Assembly: GCA_030549205.1 (NCBI GenBank)
Contig: JAUKTV010000013.1
Span: 1,054,001 to 1,118,000 of the forward strand
Source of the DNA: Apiosordaria backusii
Lineage: Eukaryota > Ascomycota > Sordariomycetes > Sordariales > Lasiosphaeriaceae
Direction of reading: 5' to 3'
DNA: 64,000 nt
The position numbers and the translations under genes were made by a program. Below the pieces are notes generated by a model, which ran no database searches, had not been told where the DNA came from, and saw only the letters and a list, made by a program, of their open reading frames with translations. This document shows positions 13,480-23,961 of the stretch, piece after piece. Position 1 is the first letter of the stretch. Each line of letters begins with the position of its first letter.

Positions 13480-16400
13480 TTAATAATTAGTAAAAGAACC
13501 TTAAAGCTATTTATACTTATTTATTAAGTAAATAGGATTATAAAGTCTTTAATTAAATATTTAGTAACCTTTATAAATATAGTAAAATATTCTTTAATAA
13601 CCACTTTACTTTTTATATATATCTTATCTTTATTATTTAAAGAATAGTAAATAGAGTTTCTAAAGGCTATATAGTTATTAACCTCTAATAACTTAATAAA
13701 GTCATTATTTTAAACTATTACCCCCTTCTTTTATAGTCAAATATTATATAGGCTTTATATAGAAAGATATAGATTATAACTATCAATACTTTAAACTTCT
13801 TTTACTAATTTAACGTTTACTTTCTTTATATAAATCACTTTATACTAATTAGTCCTTATAATATAGAAATCTCTTATATTGCTTTTATAGGCTTTAAGAA
13901 TATACCTACTTATATTTAATACTATATAGATAGGATATTAAGACTATATAAAGATTACTATAAGGCCTATATTAACGATATTATTATTTATTTTAATACT
14001 AAAGATAATTATATAGCCTATTTAAAAGCAGTCTTTAACCTATTTAACTGTAAAAATATCTCTATTTTACTAAAGAAGTTATAGCTTAGTTATTTCAATA
14101 TTAAGCTTCTTAGATTTTATATCGATATTTTAAAAATGATAATTACAGTAGACTATATAACTGTATTTTACAACCTCTCTTTTTTTAATACTTTTATAGC
14201 TTTTAAATAGTATTTTAATATATTTAGCTTTCTTTATTATTTTATTCTTTACTATTTAATAATTAGCTAACTATTATAAGACTGTAAAGTCTAGTTATTA
14301 GTAAAAGACTATAAGAATAGAGCTTTTAAATTAAGGAATTTAAAAAAGTATAAATCTTATTATAAATATACTAAGTTTATATTTATAGCCTTTAAATTAA
14401 AGTCTTTTAAATTTATATAGGAAGCTATTTATAAAGAAGATTCTACTATTCTATATTACTTTAATTTATTTAAAAACCTATTTATACAGTTCAATAGATT
14501 AATTAAAAAAGGTTTTAACACTATAGTTTTCTATTTTAAAGACAGCTATAAATAGGTACTAAATATATCTATTCTTACTAATTAAGTTTTGCCTATTATA
14601 TTTTTAAGTAAAAGTTTTATTAATATAGAACTTTACTATAGCTTAATAGAACTTAAGGTTATAGCCTTAATATAGACCGTTAAAAAGCTAAGAATTATAT
14701 TCTACTTCTTTACTAAGCTTATTATTATACTAACAGACTATACTACTATAAAGAGTATAGTTAAGAAAACCACTATAATAACTACCTTTACCGATTGCTT
14801 TAACTTATAACTTATTAATATATTAATATATCTTTTAACCTATAAGCTCTATATCTATTATATTATTAGTAAAAAGAACTTTGTACTTAACGCTTTAAGT
14901 TAATTAAAGGCATTATAAAATAAGCTAGAGTATAATAATAGAATCTCTATACTAAACAATATTTAGTTTACCTTTATTAAAGTATAAATAGATTTAAAAC
15001 TTAAAAAGCAATTTATTAAAGGTTACCTCTTTAATAAGAAATATAAATCGATTATCGATAGCTTTAAGGAATTTAATATTATTAAAGGTATTGGCTATTT
15101 TTCTTATCTTAAGCTATCTTTTATTTTAATTAATAACCTCCTTTATAATATTTATACTAATAGGTCTTATAGCCTATATATACTATAACTACTAGTTAAA
15201 GAAATCTTTAAGTTAGTATATAATAATAAGTATTATTTTAATTATAATTATATACTCTATAACCTTTATAGTCTAATAATTTATAAAAAGACTTACTTTA
15301 TTAAAAGTTATATAAACTACTGCCCTATATATAAAGTTAATTAAATAAATTGAATGAAATTAAACGGTAATTATTAGCCAATTTATTTAAAGTATATACT
15401 TTTAATAGAGGTTATTATAATAGATTTTATTATTAAAATACTAACTGTAAAATCTGCCGATATACTATAGTAGATTAAAGGATACTTTAAGTACAATCAA
15501 ATACTTACTATTATATATAAATTAATAAAACGGTCTTTTCTAATTTTAAATAACGTAAAGTATACTATTAAGTAATAGGCCTTTACTATCGTTTACTAAC
15601 TATTGATTAACGATTAGAGACTACCGATAGTTATTATCTTTAATTATAATTAAAAGTTTACTTCTAATCTTTAAAAGTTAATATAGAAGCTTATAGCTAT
15701 TAAGCTTTTAATAATAACTATATATTATCTATAGGCTAATAGTTAATTAAAGATTAAAAATTAAGTAGTAGAAATTGCTTTACAATACTATTACTTTAAG
15801 TACCTTAAGTCCAATTAACTTAAAGTTATCTCTATATTATAATAGAATTTCAACTCTATATATTCTTCTACTACTAAGTCGGTACTATATAAATAGCTTT
15901 TCGATATTAAACTATAAAGTCCTTTTAAGGTTATTACTGCCGACTATTATAAGGCTATTAAAGACTATACTACGTTATAATAATATTTACATTAAAATGC
16001 TTAGTTTACTATAGATTTTATTGTAATTAAAGTAAAGAAAAGATATAATAGTAAATATAAACCTACTTACTTTAAGGTTAAATAAAAGGTCTACCTTTAT
16101 TTATATTATAGTTACTATCTTTTAAATAAGCTATTAAAAAAGCTATTATAGTAGAAGTCTAGTCTATTTACTATTAAACAGTATATCGGTTACCTTATTT
16201 ATAAGATTGACTTCTTTAAGGAATTTAATATTTACCTTATTATATTAATTACTTACTTTTCTATAGCCTTATTTAATAATAATCTATTTAAATAAGTCAA
16301 GCTATAGCTTAGCTTAGTCGAAAACTTCTAATCTAATTCTAACGTTAAAAACGGTAATATCTATAAAGTTAAGGTTATTTTTAACTACCGATTATATAAG

Positions 16401-16530
16401 GACAGATTTAAGTATTTTATTAAGTAAAAAGGCTATAGTTATAAATATAATATATATAAAACTAAGTGGTAACTATATTATTTATAAAAGCTTATTAATA
16501 AATATTAGGCTTAAAAAGGTAGTAAACCTA
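13480..16530 (+). pseudogene. Remains of gypsy pol: RT, RNase H, integrase, chromodomain
   Basis: Read through stops on the plus strand, the reverse transcriptase lies at about 13640-14130; AYINDIIIY near 13965-13995 stands where AYVDDILIY is expected. RNase H follows at about 14640-14910 (ELKVIAL, a DYTT block and a final FVLNALS segment). The integrase zinc-binding region is around 15205-15350 and ends with a CP-I-K motif. The catalytic core starts near 15410 (IIIDFI). A chromodomain is visible at 16360-16520 (YKVKVI, then FKYFIK-KGYS). Frequent TAA/TAG and Asn-for-Asp changes are the RIP footprint. The chromodomain assigns it to the chromoviruses. Confidence 0.75.
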
Positions 16531-16792
16531 CCGCTAATACCTATAAGGTTAATAAGCTTATTAACGTTTAAAAGAAGAATACTTTATAATTATTATCCCT
16601 ATAGCCTTTTATACTGGTTACTATCAAGCTTAATAAGGCTATTAAAAAACCTTATAGTCGCCTATATAAAATATTAATCGATAGAATATAGAAAGTACGT
16701 TATAGTAAAAGACTTAATAAGTAAGTAGGTTTAGGATAAAGCTATTTAAGGATTACTAAGGGTAGTAATTTTTTTCTTTATAGGAAGGCATT

Positions 16793-17016
16793 TAATACCG
16801 GAATATAAGTTCCATTATATTAGATTAGATAAGGAGATTAGATAAAGATACTGCTGCTCCGCACTACCTTTAGTAGGGTCATACTATAGAGTAGGGCTAT
16901 ACCTTGCAGAGTAGTATATAGAAGAATTCCTATACGCTATTGGAATTCTTCCTTTCTTTACTTAATTTATTACCTTTTTACTACATTATTGCTTCATACC
17001 CTATGTAACGCTATCA
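16793..17016 (+). repeat. 3' LTR, 224 bp
   Basis: Starts TAATACCGGAAT and ends GCTATCA. Same length as the 5' LTR. Preceded by a short purine run (AGGAAGG) that may be the remains of the polypurine tract. Confidence 0.9.
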
Positions 17017-17021
17017 ATAAT
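17017..17021. repeat. ATAAT target-site duplication, right
   Basis: Partner of 8091-8095. Confidence 0.65.
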
Positions 17022-17663
17022 ACTATTAAATTAATTATATAGATATTATTAAATAGACCTAATAGCTTTAAGTCCTATTTAATAGAAAACTAAAGCGAAA
17101 TTTACTACTTTAAAGACAGCTTTAATAAAATACAATCCCTATTATTAATCCGAAACTAACTAGCTAATTAAAGGCCTATTAATAATATAAATATCCTCTT
17201 TAGCTAATAGTACTAATATAAATAAAAGGGTTATGGTAATCTTAAGTATAGCTATACTATTAACTTTAACGATAATATTATATTAAAGTAACTTAAGTAG
17301 GAAGAAAAAGCCTTTAAAGATAACAATAATAATCTTTTTAATAATTTTAAAGACTTAATAGATTCGAAATTGCCAATTTTCTTACTATATATTTAATAAA
17401 TAAAGATAGTAGCTATTATAAGTAGTAAATAGTTAAGTAAGTAATAGGTAGTTAGATTTAAAAACTAAGTTTTAATTAGTTAATTAATTATAGTTAGAAC
17501 TATATACCAATTAATTTTTATTATATATTTAGAATATTTAAGCTTAACTATTATATTTAAGATATTTACAGTTTCCTAGCCTTTTATATAGCTAAATAGA
17601 AGATACTAAAAACGTAGATTTTTAATAGGATAGACGTAATTTTAATATAGTTACTATGGACCT
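17022..17663 (+). other. Distal part of the outer DNA transposon, RIP-saturated
   Basis: AT-rich remnant of the outer element between the nested retrotransposon and the right inverted repeat. It resumes the sequence interrupted at 8090. Confidence 0.6.
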
Positions 17664-17750
17664 ACTGTCCAGACGGTTCGAGGCTGCCTATCGATTTTAT
17701 CCCCCACTCTGCTTATAGAGGGGTTTGCAAATCAATCAAGGACCTACAGG
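17664..17750 (-). repeat. Right terminal inverted repeat, 87 bp
   Basis: Inverted partner of 5674-5760. Homology stops abruptly on the inner side, where the AT-rich interior begins. Confidence 0.9.
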
Positions 17751-17752
17751 TA
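17751..17752. repeat. TA target-site duplication, right
   Basis: Partner of the TA at 5672-5673. Confidence 0.6.
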
Positions 17753-18039
17753 TGATAACTCATTTTTCCGCTTTCTTTAATAGCCCTGATGGCTTCCCCA
17801 TTCTATGGCCTTCATTTAGGCTCGTTTCACACCAATTCGAAGCTGTTATCGAATCCGTTCTTCTGTTCCACTTGAAGCACAGCATGAGGGTGGTTCTTCT
17901 AGCTCCCTGGCCAATGCCCAAGCATTCCCGTCCACAAATATCGTTCTTATCAGGGGGCTGTCTATTTTTGTTTTGATTCCCTGGACCCTGGAGATCATGG
18001 CCGGGTCCTCTTTAGGAAGTTGACAACTTCACTGGCTGA

Positions 18040-18345
18040 CCAACATATCAGGACGTGGGATCGTTTCGATGGTCAAGCGCCCCATTAGTCATCCATAAGC
18101 GGAGGTATCGAAATGCCACTGGCAATGTTTGGCATATTGCTAACAGCATCCAAGACCTCAAGGACTATCTAAGCGACGCCAGCTATCCCTACATAAAGGA
18201 TAAAGAAATAATTGCCAGAGAATTTATAACAGCAGCAAGAAGGGCCTGTGAGCTGGCCGATGAAGATCAGAGCGGATCACTTATGTTGTTGGCAATCGAG
18301 GATCCATTTCAGGCTCCAGGCAAGGCATGGTGGGAAGTGGTCTAG
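18040..18345 (+). pseudogene. Possible gene fragment or terminal exon, unknown
   Basis: A frame open from 18040 to a TAG at 18343-18345 has protein-like composition, including a QDLKDYL segment and an acidic ELADEDQSG stretch, ending WWEVV. It has no ATG near its start. A CAG acceptor at 18051 could join it to an upstream exon, but none is convincing. It begins only 290 bp beyond the transposon, so it may be the remains of a disrupted gene. I do not recognise the family. Confidence 0.2.
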
Positions 18346-18684
18346 CTAGCAAGTAAACGGAGGGCCAGTTCCGTCGACTAGCGCTGAGAAACATCGAGGA
18401 AGCGGGTCATCCCGCTGTTTACATCGCCATCGCAATTTATCCGATGCAACCGAACCTCCCCCGACCGGGTCTTCGTTCCCAAATTCCCGGGAATGTCTGC
18501 CTCAGCTCCATTCCGTGCATTCGGAAAGGGCAAGTCGGACGACTGAACCGGGCCGGTTATGCCAAGGTCCATGTGTTAGTGGATATCATCGAAATGTCAT
18601 AAAGCCTTGCTTTTCCACCATTGAAGCTTGGTGAAAGCTTGATTCCTTTTCACCTTGGCATTATTTCGATATCTACCTGTCAAG

Positions 18685-19628
18685 ATGCGTGTTCTATTTT
18701 CCGTCCTTCTCTTAACGGCGGGCGTTGCAGCCCAGACTGTTCGGGGGCCCTATGAGCAGTGCGGCGGGTCGGGACGGCCTGACGATAGATGCAGTGCTGG
18801 TTGGCAGTGCACGACCTACAAGTAATTTCTCAATCCAAGCCTCTTGTACTTATGCATTTCTTGATAGAGACTAACGGGTTTCAGCCCATATTATGCTCAG
18901 TGCGTGCCAGCAGCAACCTCGGCACCAGCAACCTCGGCACCAGCAGTAATTCCCACACCTGTTCCATCATCCTCCCGCTTCATTATTACCTCTTCATCGC
19001 GTGTAGTCACAACCCTCACAACAAGCACGACCGCTCCATCCGTCACTTCCTCCACCTCGGGCGGTTCAGGGCCCGGCCCCATTGTCCCCGTCCCAACCCC
19101 AACAACGCTCCAGTCAGGCTGGTACTGGATCCGCGCGGTCGCGACCCCCAACTACCGCTCGTACCTCCAACCTCAGCCCACTTCGACCCCTGTTCCCAGA
19201 GCCGCGGTCCTAGCCAACTCCAAGACGGCCGCTCAGTTCCAGCTCGCCTCTGGCCAGCTCATCCAGAACAACTTTGGAAACTCACCCAACCTCTACCTCA
19301 ACGTCGAGAACCCTGCCGACAAGACGCAAAGGAGGCTCAAGACATGGTTTGACACCACTCCTAATGCTTATGGTGCGTTTGGCTGGCAGGGAGATACCCT
19401 CATCTGGACCGTGAGCGATATTACCAGACCTAACAGCGCCGCTTGGTTGGTCTGTGGTGATAACAAGGAGGTCTTCATCAACACCGGTGCCTTCTTGTGG
19501 GATACGCCTGCTGGGTGCTTCGATCATACTGTGAGTTTGACTCAACCATCTCTGGGATGAAGGGCACAACAACTGACATCTTTGGATAACAGATCCATTC
19601 GTATAACGGCGCTCAGGCCGATGTTTAA
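18685..19628 (+). CDS. Secreted CBM1 protein with a conserved C-terminal domain (DUF7908-like)
   Basis: Three exons, 18685-18821, 18885-19530 and 19593-19628, give 272 aa. Residues 1-16 are a signal peptide. Residues 20-53 form a fungal cellulose-binding module (CBM1): four-cysteine pattern QCGG...CSAGWQC...QCV, with aromatic residues Y23, Y48 and Y49 in the usual cellulose-contact positions. The first intron splits this module, restoring the NPYYAQC motif. A Ser/Thr/Pro linker follows to about residue 110. The remaining 160 aa (starting GWYWIRAV) resemble the fungal domain often labelled DUF7908, of unknown activity. Expected to be extracellular and attached to plant cell wall. No catalytic residues can be assigned. 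Confidence 0.85.
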
Positions 19629-20218
19629 GCTGTCCGATCGAGCCAAACCCACCAATATCATTCAGGTCGTCGGTCGAGTCATTAGCAGCAAAAGACATGG
19701 GGTCTGATCAAGAATTCGGCAAATGTTCAAGTTCATATCCGAAGCATCGCTGAGCCGCTATGTTTCCCAGATGGATGTATGCAATCCAGAATTGAAGTTT
19801 ATGTTTACAAAGAAATTGTTTTCAAACGAGTGTAGGTAGAAACGGGCGTCTGGCGAAATATCGAACATTCTAAACCAGCTCGATGATGCGTTCTTGACCG
19901 TGCTTGGCAAGCGCTGGTGGCTTGGATTGTAACCAACTCCGCATCGTGAGCGCAATGTGCATCTCATCATTAAAGCTAAATTAGAGCCCGAAGTTGCGGG
20001 CAAGATCCAGAAGAGACCCAGAGGCCTGCACATAGTGAGCTAGAGATTGGAAGACTTCGTAAATTGAGGTTAAGCTTAGGTGCCTTGGATGGGCTTGGTG
20101 ACAACGGGCGGTGGTGGAAGGGAACAAAAATACCCGACAGTAGCATGACAGCAAGGGAACGGGCCCAACCTTGTCTCTGGGCAACAAAGACTGAATACTT
20201 AGGACGAGAGAACGACCC
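19629..20218. other. Intergenic region between convergent genes
   Basis: Downstream regions of the CBM1 gene and the fucosyltransferase-like gene. Open frames here are short and featureless. Confidence 0.5.
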
Positions 20219-21601
20219 CTATGGCCACATAGACTCATACATGTATAACCAATCATCCCAATATTGTTCAAACCTCCCTGTCAGCCAGCTCCTGCCATCT
20301 CCATCTCCTCCAATCTTCCAGGGCCTCGTGTACAGCCCCTCAGTCTTCAAATGTCGTTTCAAGGCCACATTCATGCTAAATGAACTCGGACTAATCCCCA
20401 AGAAATAGTCGCTCTCGGTCAAAACAACAAAGTCAATCAAGGCTTGTTGATCCCAGGTCAAAGCCTCAAGCATCAGTAGATCTTCCTTCGAGTACTGTGC
20501 AAGCAAGTCATGCTTGGTAACAACGCCCATCCCTGACCTCCTGTCAGCCTCGTCAACCAACTTTGCTGCCTCTGTCTTATTCCCCGTAGCCAAATATGCA
20601 GCCTTGATTCCCGTTGCTTCAGCCCGGGTCAAATAAGCCTCAGTCTGGTTTCCAAAATCCGGCCACCGACTCAGCGCGTCACTCTCGGTTCTCAAATGCA
20701 AACCCACATACCGCCCAGCACTCCCGTTTTTCTTCGCAAACTCCCTCATGTACCCCCTCGCTCTAAAGCCCAGAGCCAGGATATCCTCCCTAAATCTCAA
20801 CAATCCTCCAAAAGTCGCGGTGAACTCCGGTCCGTCCTTCCAGGTTGGCCACTCAAACTGCACCCCCCAGGGAAACCTCACCGGCCTCGGGTTCATCTCG
20901 CTCAACTGAAGCCATCCAAACTCTTGCTCTGTCCTGTCCAAGTAGCCGGCAAAAGCCTTGTCAAACACCCCGACATGCTTGTTGAGGTCCCGCTTATCAC
21001 ACCCCCCTCTCTTTCCCAGATCGTGTGGTCTGACCTTTTCTACCTTGACAGGAAGCTGCACGTTGGGTATGCTCTCGTCATTGTCGTACACTGTTATTTG
21101 TGGACAGGCCTTCTGAAGATTGGTTCGGAAATGCTCCTCGTCAAAGAAGTAGGTGAACGGTTGGTAGTCAAGCATCAGATCTGCCAGGTTCTTTTCGCTG
21201 CGGGTGCGAATGCGAGGGAGGACGAGGCCGGTGGCGCCGGCTTCGATGCCATAGCGGAGGCAAGTCAGGATGTAATTCCGGATGTTGCCTATTCCCCCGG
21301 AGTTGTTGTCGCAAATGAAGACCAGGCCGGGCTTCCAGCTGGTTTGTTCGTGGCAGACGCGTTGGAGGGGCCAGCTGACGAAGGGTGAGTCGGGATGCGA
21401 GAGGTCGACGTTGGTGGGTTTGGGCTGTTGATGAGAGGGAAGTGGGGAGGTGTATGTACTTTCATACAAACATAATTTGGGGAGGCGGCAAGACCAGATT
21501 GTTACTAACGAGATGAGGCATACGAGGAAGAGAACGCCTCGGGGCCGAGAGACCAACGATGGGGACATGGCTGGGCTGATGAGGCCCATCTTGGTCTTCA
21601 T
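20219..21601 (-). CDS. Type II membrane O-fucosyltransferase-like protein
   Basis: Intronless 460-aa frame. A short cytoplasmic tail is followed by one hydrophobic helix at about residues 22-37, then a lumenal domain. The luminal part carries the pattern of the fungal GDP-fucose O-fucosyltransferase-like group: R-x-CHE near residue 82, CDNNSGGIGN with RNYIL near 98-115, and an LRYGIEAGA stretch. The C-terminal half contains a GLHLRTESDA block typical of the nucleotide-sugar-binding end of such enzymes. Several N-x-S/T sites (NGSAG, NQTEA, NKTEA) fit a secretory-pathway protein. Golgi or ER location is inferred. Donor and acceptor are unproven; fungi generally lack known fucosylated Notch-type targets, so the substrate is open. 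Confidence 0.78.
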   Translation of the reverse strand: MKTKMGLISPAMSPSLVSRPRGVLFLVCLISLVTIWSCRLPKLCLYESTYTSPLPSHQQPKPTNVDLSHPDSPFVSWPLQRVCHEQTSWKPGLVFICDNNSGGIGNIRNYILTCLRYGIEAGATGLVLPRIRTRSEKNLADLMLDYQPFTYFFDEEHFRTNLQKACPQITVYDNDESIPNVQLPVKVEKVRPHDLGKRGGCDKRDLNKHVGVFDKAFAGYLDRTEQEFGWLQLSEMNPRPVRFPWGVQFEWPTWKDGPEFTATFGGLLRFREDILALGFRARGYMREFAKKNGSAGRYVGLHLRTESDALSRWPDFGNQTEAYLTRAEATGIKAAYLATGNKTEAAKLVDEADRRSGMGVVTKHDLLAQYSKEDLLMLEALTWDQQALIDFVVLTESDYFLGISPSSFSMNVALKRHLKTEGLYTRPWKIGGDGDGRSWLTGRFEQYWDDWLYMYESMWP

Positions 21602-22355
21602 CTCATGTCGAGAAAAAGAGGTGAAGTTGAGAAGACATCATGAGGCTCAAGAATGTGGCCTAAGGAGAAATGGAGACGTGTTGATGTGCGGGTAAATGGT
21701 CTTGGGGTCAAGTGCCATGGCGGATATTGATCCGTTTTGGCCCACGGAAGCACGACTCCGAGCCCATGACCCGACATTCGAGAGGGGTGTACATCGATAG
21801 GTGAGCTTGTGAATACCAATGCTGGGGATATGGGGGATGGAGCGTAATCCTAAGCTTAAAACATGACTTCATGTTAGCTTTGTAAAAAATGCCGGCAAGG
21901 AAACCGTGAGACAATCAATGGCTGTGATGAGAAGCGTGGGATTTTGGCACAAGCCTGGAAAGCTCTCAGCTGGCAACCCTCCCTGTCTGCTCCAGCCGAT
22001 ACATCAACTTGTTCCTGTCGGATCTGTAAAAACGGTCAATACTGGCATCTCTGCGCGTGATTCATAGCAATGGAAAACAACAAGAAGAGCTCGTGCCTCT
22101 CGGAAGATAATATGGGGGTACTCGAGTCGAAGTTGATGGCGCATGTCGAAGCTTGGCACTGACTAACCCCTGCTAGTGTTGAGGTGGGGTCGATGCGGGG
22201 TGATAACATGCCCCGCTAAAAAGTTCAAAATCCACAAATTTTGGTGGGCTGCGCTCAAGATTTTTGCGACCACAACGAACCCCGCCAGCCAGTCGCCCGA
22301 ACTATCGCATACCGAAGCCTCGATCCAGTATCGTTAGGAAGAAAACGATCTCACA
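21602..22355. promoter_or_regulatory. Divergent promoter region between fucosyltransferase-like gene and RRB1
   Basis: 754 bp separate two divergently transcribed start codons. No TATA box is obvious on the RRB1 side, as expected for a ribosome-biogenesis gene. Confidence 0.45.
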
Positions 22356-23824
22356 ATGTCCAAGCGTACTGCCGACGAAGACAGCGCCGGCCCTCTCAAG
22401 GGCCGCAGCCGCCCCGATGCTATGGATATCGACGACGACAAGACCAACGAGATGGGCGAGTTCGAGGACGAGTTCGAGGATGAGTTCGAGAGCGAGGACG
22501 AAATCATCGAGGCTGGTGTCGACGGTAGACCAGACGCTGAGCGAGAAGCCGAGGAGGGCGCCATGGAGCTCGACAACCCCCAGGGCACATTCATCGTCGG
22601 CAGAACGAAACTCGAGCCTGGCCAGACCCTCTCCCCCGATCCCACCACATACCGCATGCTTCACAACCTGAGCACACCCTGGCCATGTCTCTCCTTCGAT
22701 ATTATCCGTGACGGTCTCGGCGACAACCGTAGCGTCTATCCTATGACCATGTACACAGTGGCGGGCACCCAGGCCGAGAACTCTAAGGCGTCAGACAACT
22801 CCCTCATGGTGATGAAGCTGAGTGCGCTGAGCAAGATGCAAGGCGGAGATGACAATGATTCCAGCGACGGCGAGGATGATGATGAAGACTCTGACCCTCT
22901 CCTCGAGCACAAGAGTATCCCTCTCAACAGCACCACCAACCGGATACGAGCCCACCAGGTCCCCGCCACGGGCGCTTCCCAGACTCCCACCACCCTTACC
23001 GCGACCATGACCGAGTCCACCAACGTCTACATCCACGATATCACCCCCATCTTGCCTCCTTCGATACCCCGGGCACGATTATTATCCCTCAACAAAACAA
23101 GCCTCTTTACACCATCCGCACCCACAAGTCCGAGGGCTACGCCGTCGATTGGTCGACCCTCCACCCACAAGGCAAGCTCCTGACGGGTGATAACGACGGC
23201 CTCATCTACGTCACCACCCGCACTGACGGTGGTGGCTTCGTTACCGATACCCGTCCCTTCACAGGCCACACTTCCTCCGTTGAAGAACTCCAATGGTCGC
23301 CCTCTGAGGCTTCAGTTTTCGCGTCTGCCTCGTCCGACGGCACCATCCGCATCTGGGATCTCCGCAGCAAGACCCACAAGCCAGCTCTCAGCATGCAAGT
23401 CAGCAACGTCGACGTAAATGTCATGTCTTGGTCGAGACAAACCACCCACCTGTTGGCCTCCGGTGACGACGCTGGTGTCTGGGGTGTTTGGGATTTGAGA
23501 CAATGGAAGTCGGGTGGAAAGCCAACGCCTATTGCTAGCTTCGACTACCACAAGGAGCAGATTACCAGTGTTGAGTGGCATCCCACCGATGACAGTATCG
23601 TGGCTGTTTCTGCTGGCGATAACACAGTCACGATCTGGGATTTGGCCGTCGAGCTGGACGACGAGGAGAGCAAGGACACCGGTGGTGTTGCTGATGTGCC
23701 TCCCCAGCTGCTATTCGTGCACTACCAAAACTTGGCCAAGGAGGTCCACTGGCACCCACAAATCCCCGGTGTGCTGTCAGCGACGGGCGAGGAGTTTAGC
23801 GTTTTCAGGACTATTAGCGTATAG
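22356..23824 (+). CDS. RRB1: Ribosome assembly WD40 protein RRB1/GRWD1, with a one-base frameshift as given
   Basis: Single exon. RRB1 is a nucleolar/nuclear chaperone that binds ribosomal protein uL3 (RPL3) and feeds it into early 60S assembly. Residues 1-75 are acidic (FEDEFEDEFE-type). A conserved N-terminal region LSTPWPCLSFD follows, then an acidic insert and WD repeats: GHTSSVEELQWSP, DGTIRIWDLR, YHKEQITSVEWHP, DNTVTIWDL. The frame breaks at a five-C tract, 23044-23048: everything before reads in one frame and everything after in the next, with conserved family sequence resuming at once. Adding one base would give 489 aa. No sensible intron spans the break. RRB1 is essential in yeast, so a consensus error in a homopolymer is more likely than gene death. 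Confidence 0.85.
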
Positions 23825-23961
23825 AGGGCTGATTTGGGAAAATGAATAGATGAACGTTACCACGCCAACATAAGTTCTCTGGGAAGACGCTGTCATGATC
23901 AACATGAACTTGATATTTGCCCCAACTCCCTACAATATCATTAAATACAGCACAAAATTAA

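Larger units (their letters stand above)
8096..17016 (+). mobile_element. RIP-inactivated Ty3/gypsy chromovirus (LTR retrotransposon), 8.9 kb
   Basis: Two direct 224-bp repeats (8096-8319 and 16793-17016), each bounded by TG/CA or their RIP derivatives, flank an 8.47-kb interior. ATAAT occurs immediately outside both ends (8091-8095 and 17017-17021) as a 5-bp target duplication. Plus-strand translation through stops gives reverse transcriptase, RNase H, integrase with a His/Cys zinc-binding region, and a C-terminal chromodomain, in the gypsy order. It is inserted in the outer DNA transposon, so it is the younger of the two. The long first half probably held gag and protease, but I could not place them. 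Confidence 0.88.
5674..17750 (+). mobile_element. RIP-inactivated Fot/pogo-like (Tc1-mariner) DNA transposon carrying a nested LTR retrotransposon
   Basis: The element is bounded by two 87-bp terminal inverted repeats (5674-5760 and 17664-17750) that match at 78 positions, all nine differences being transitions. A TA dinucleotide sits directly outside each end (5672-5673, 17751-17752), the target duplication of Tc1-mariner elements. Removing the nested retrotransposon and one of its duplicated targets leaves about 3.15 kb. The interior is extremely AT-rich with CpA nearly absent, as expected of RIP. A degenerate DDE transposase is readable on the plus strand. It is a dead element. Confidence 0.85.

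Noticed and set aside
15775..16014. A 79-aa frame in the AT-rich block
   Set aside because: Out of frame with the integrase remains; chance openness in RIP-altered DNA.
23023..23106. An intron that would bypass the RRB1 frameshift
   Set aside because: A GT and an AG here would keep frame, but splicing would remove conserved WD-repeat sequence and the acceptor lacks a polypyrimidine tract.
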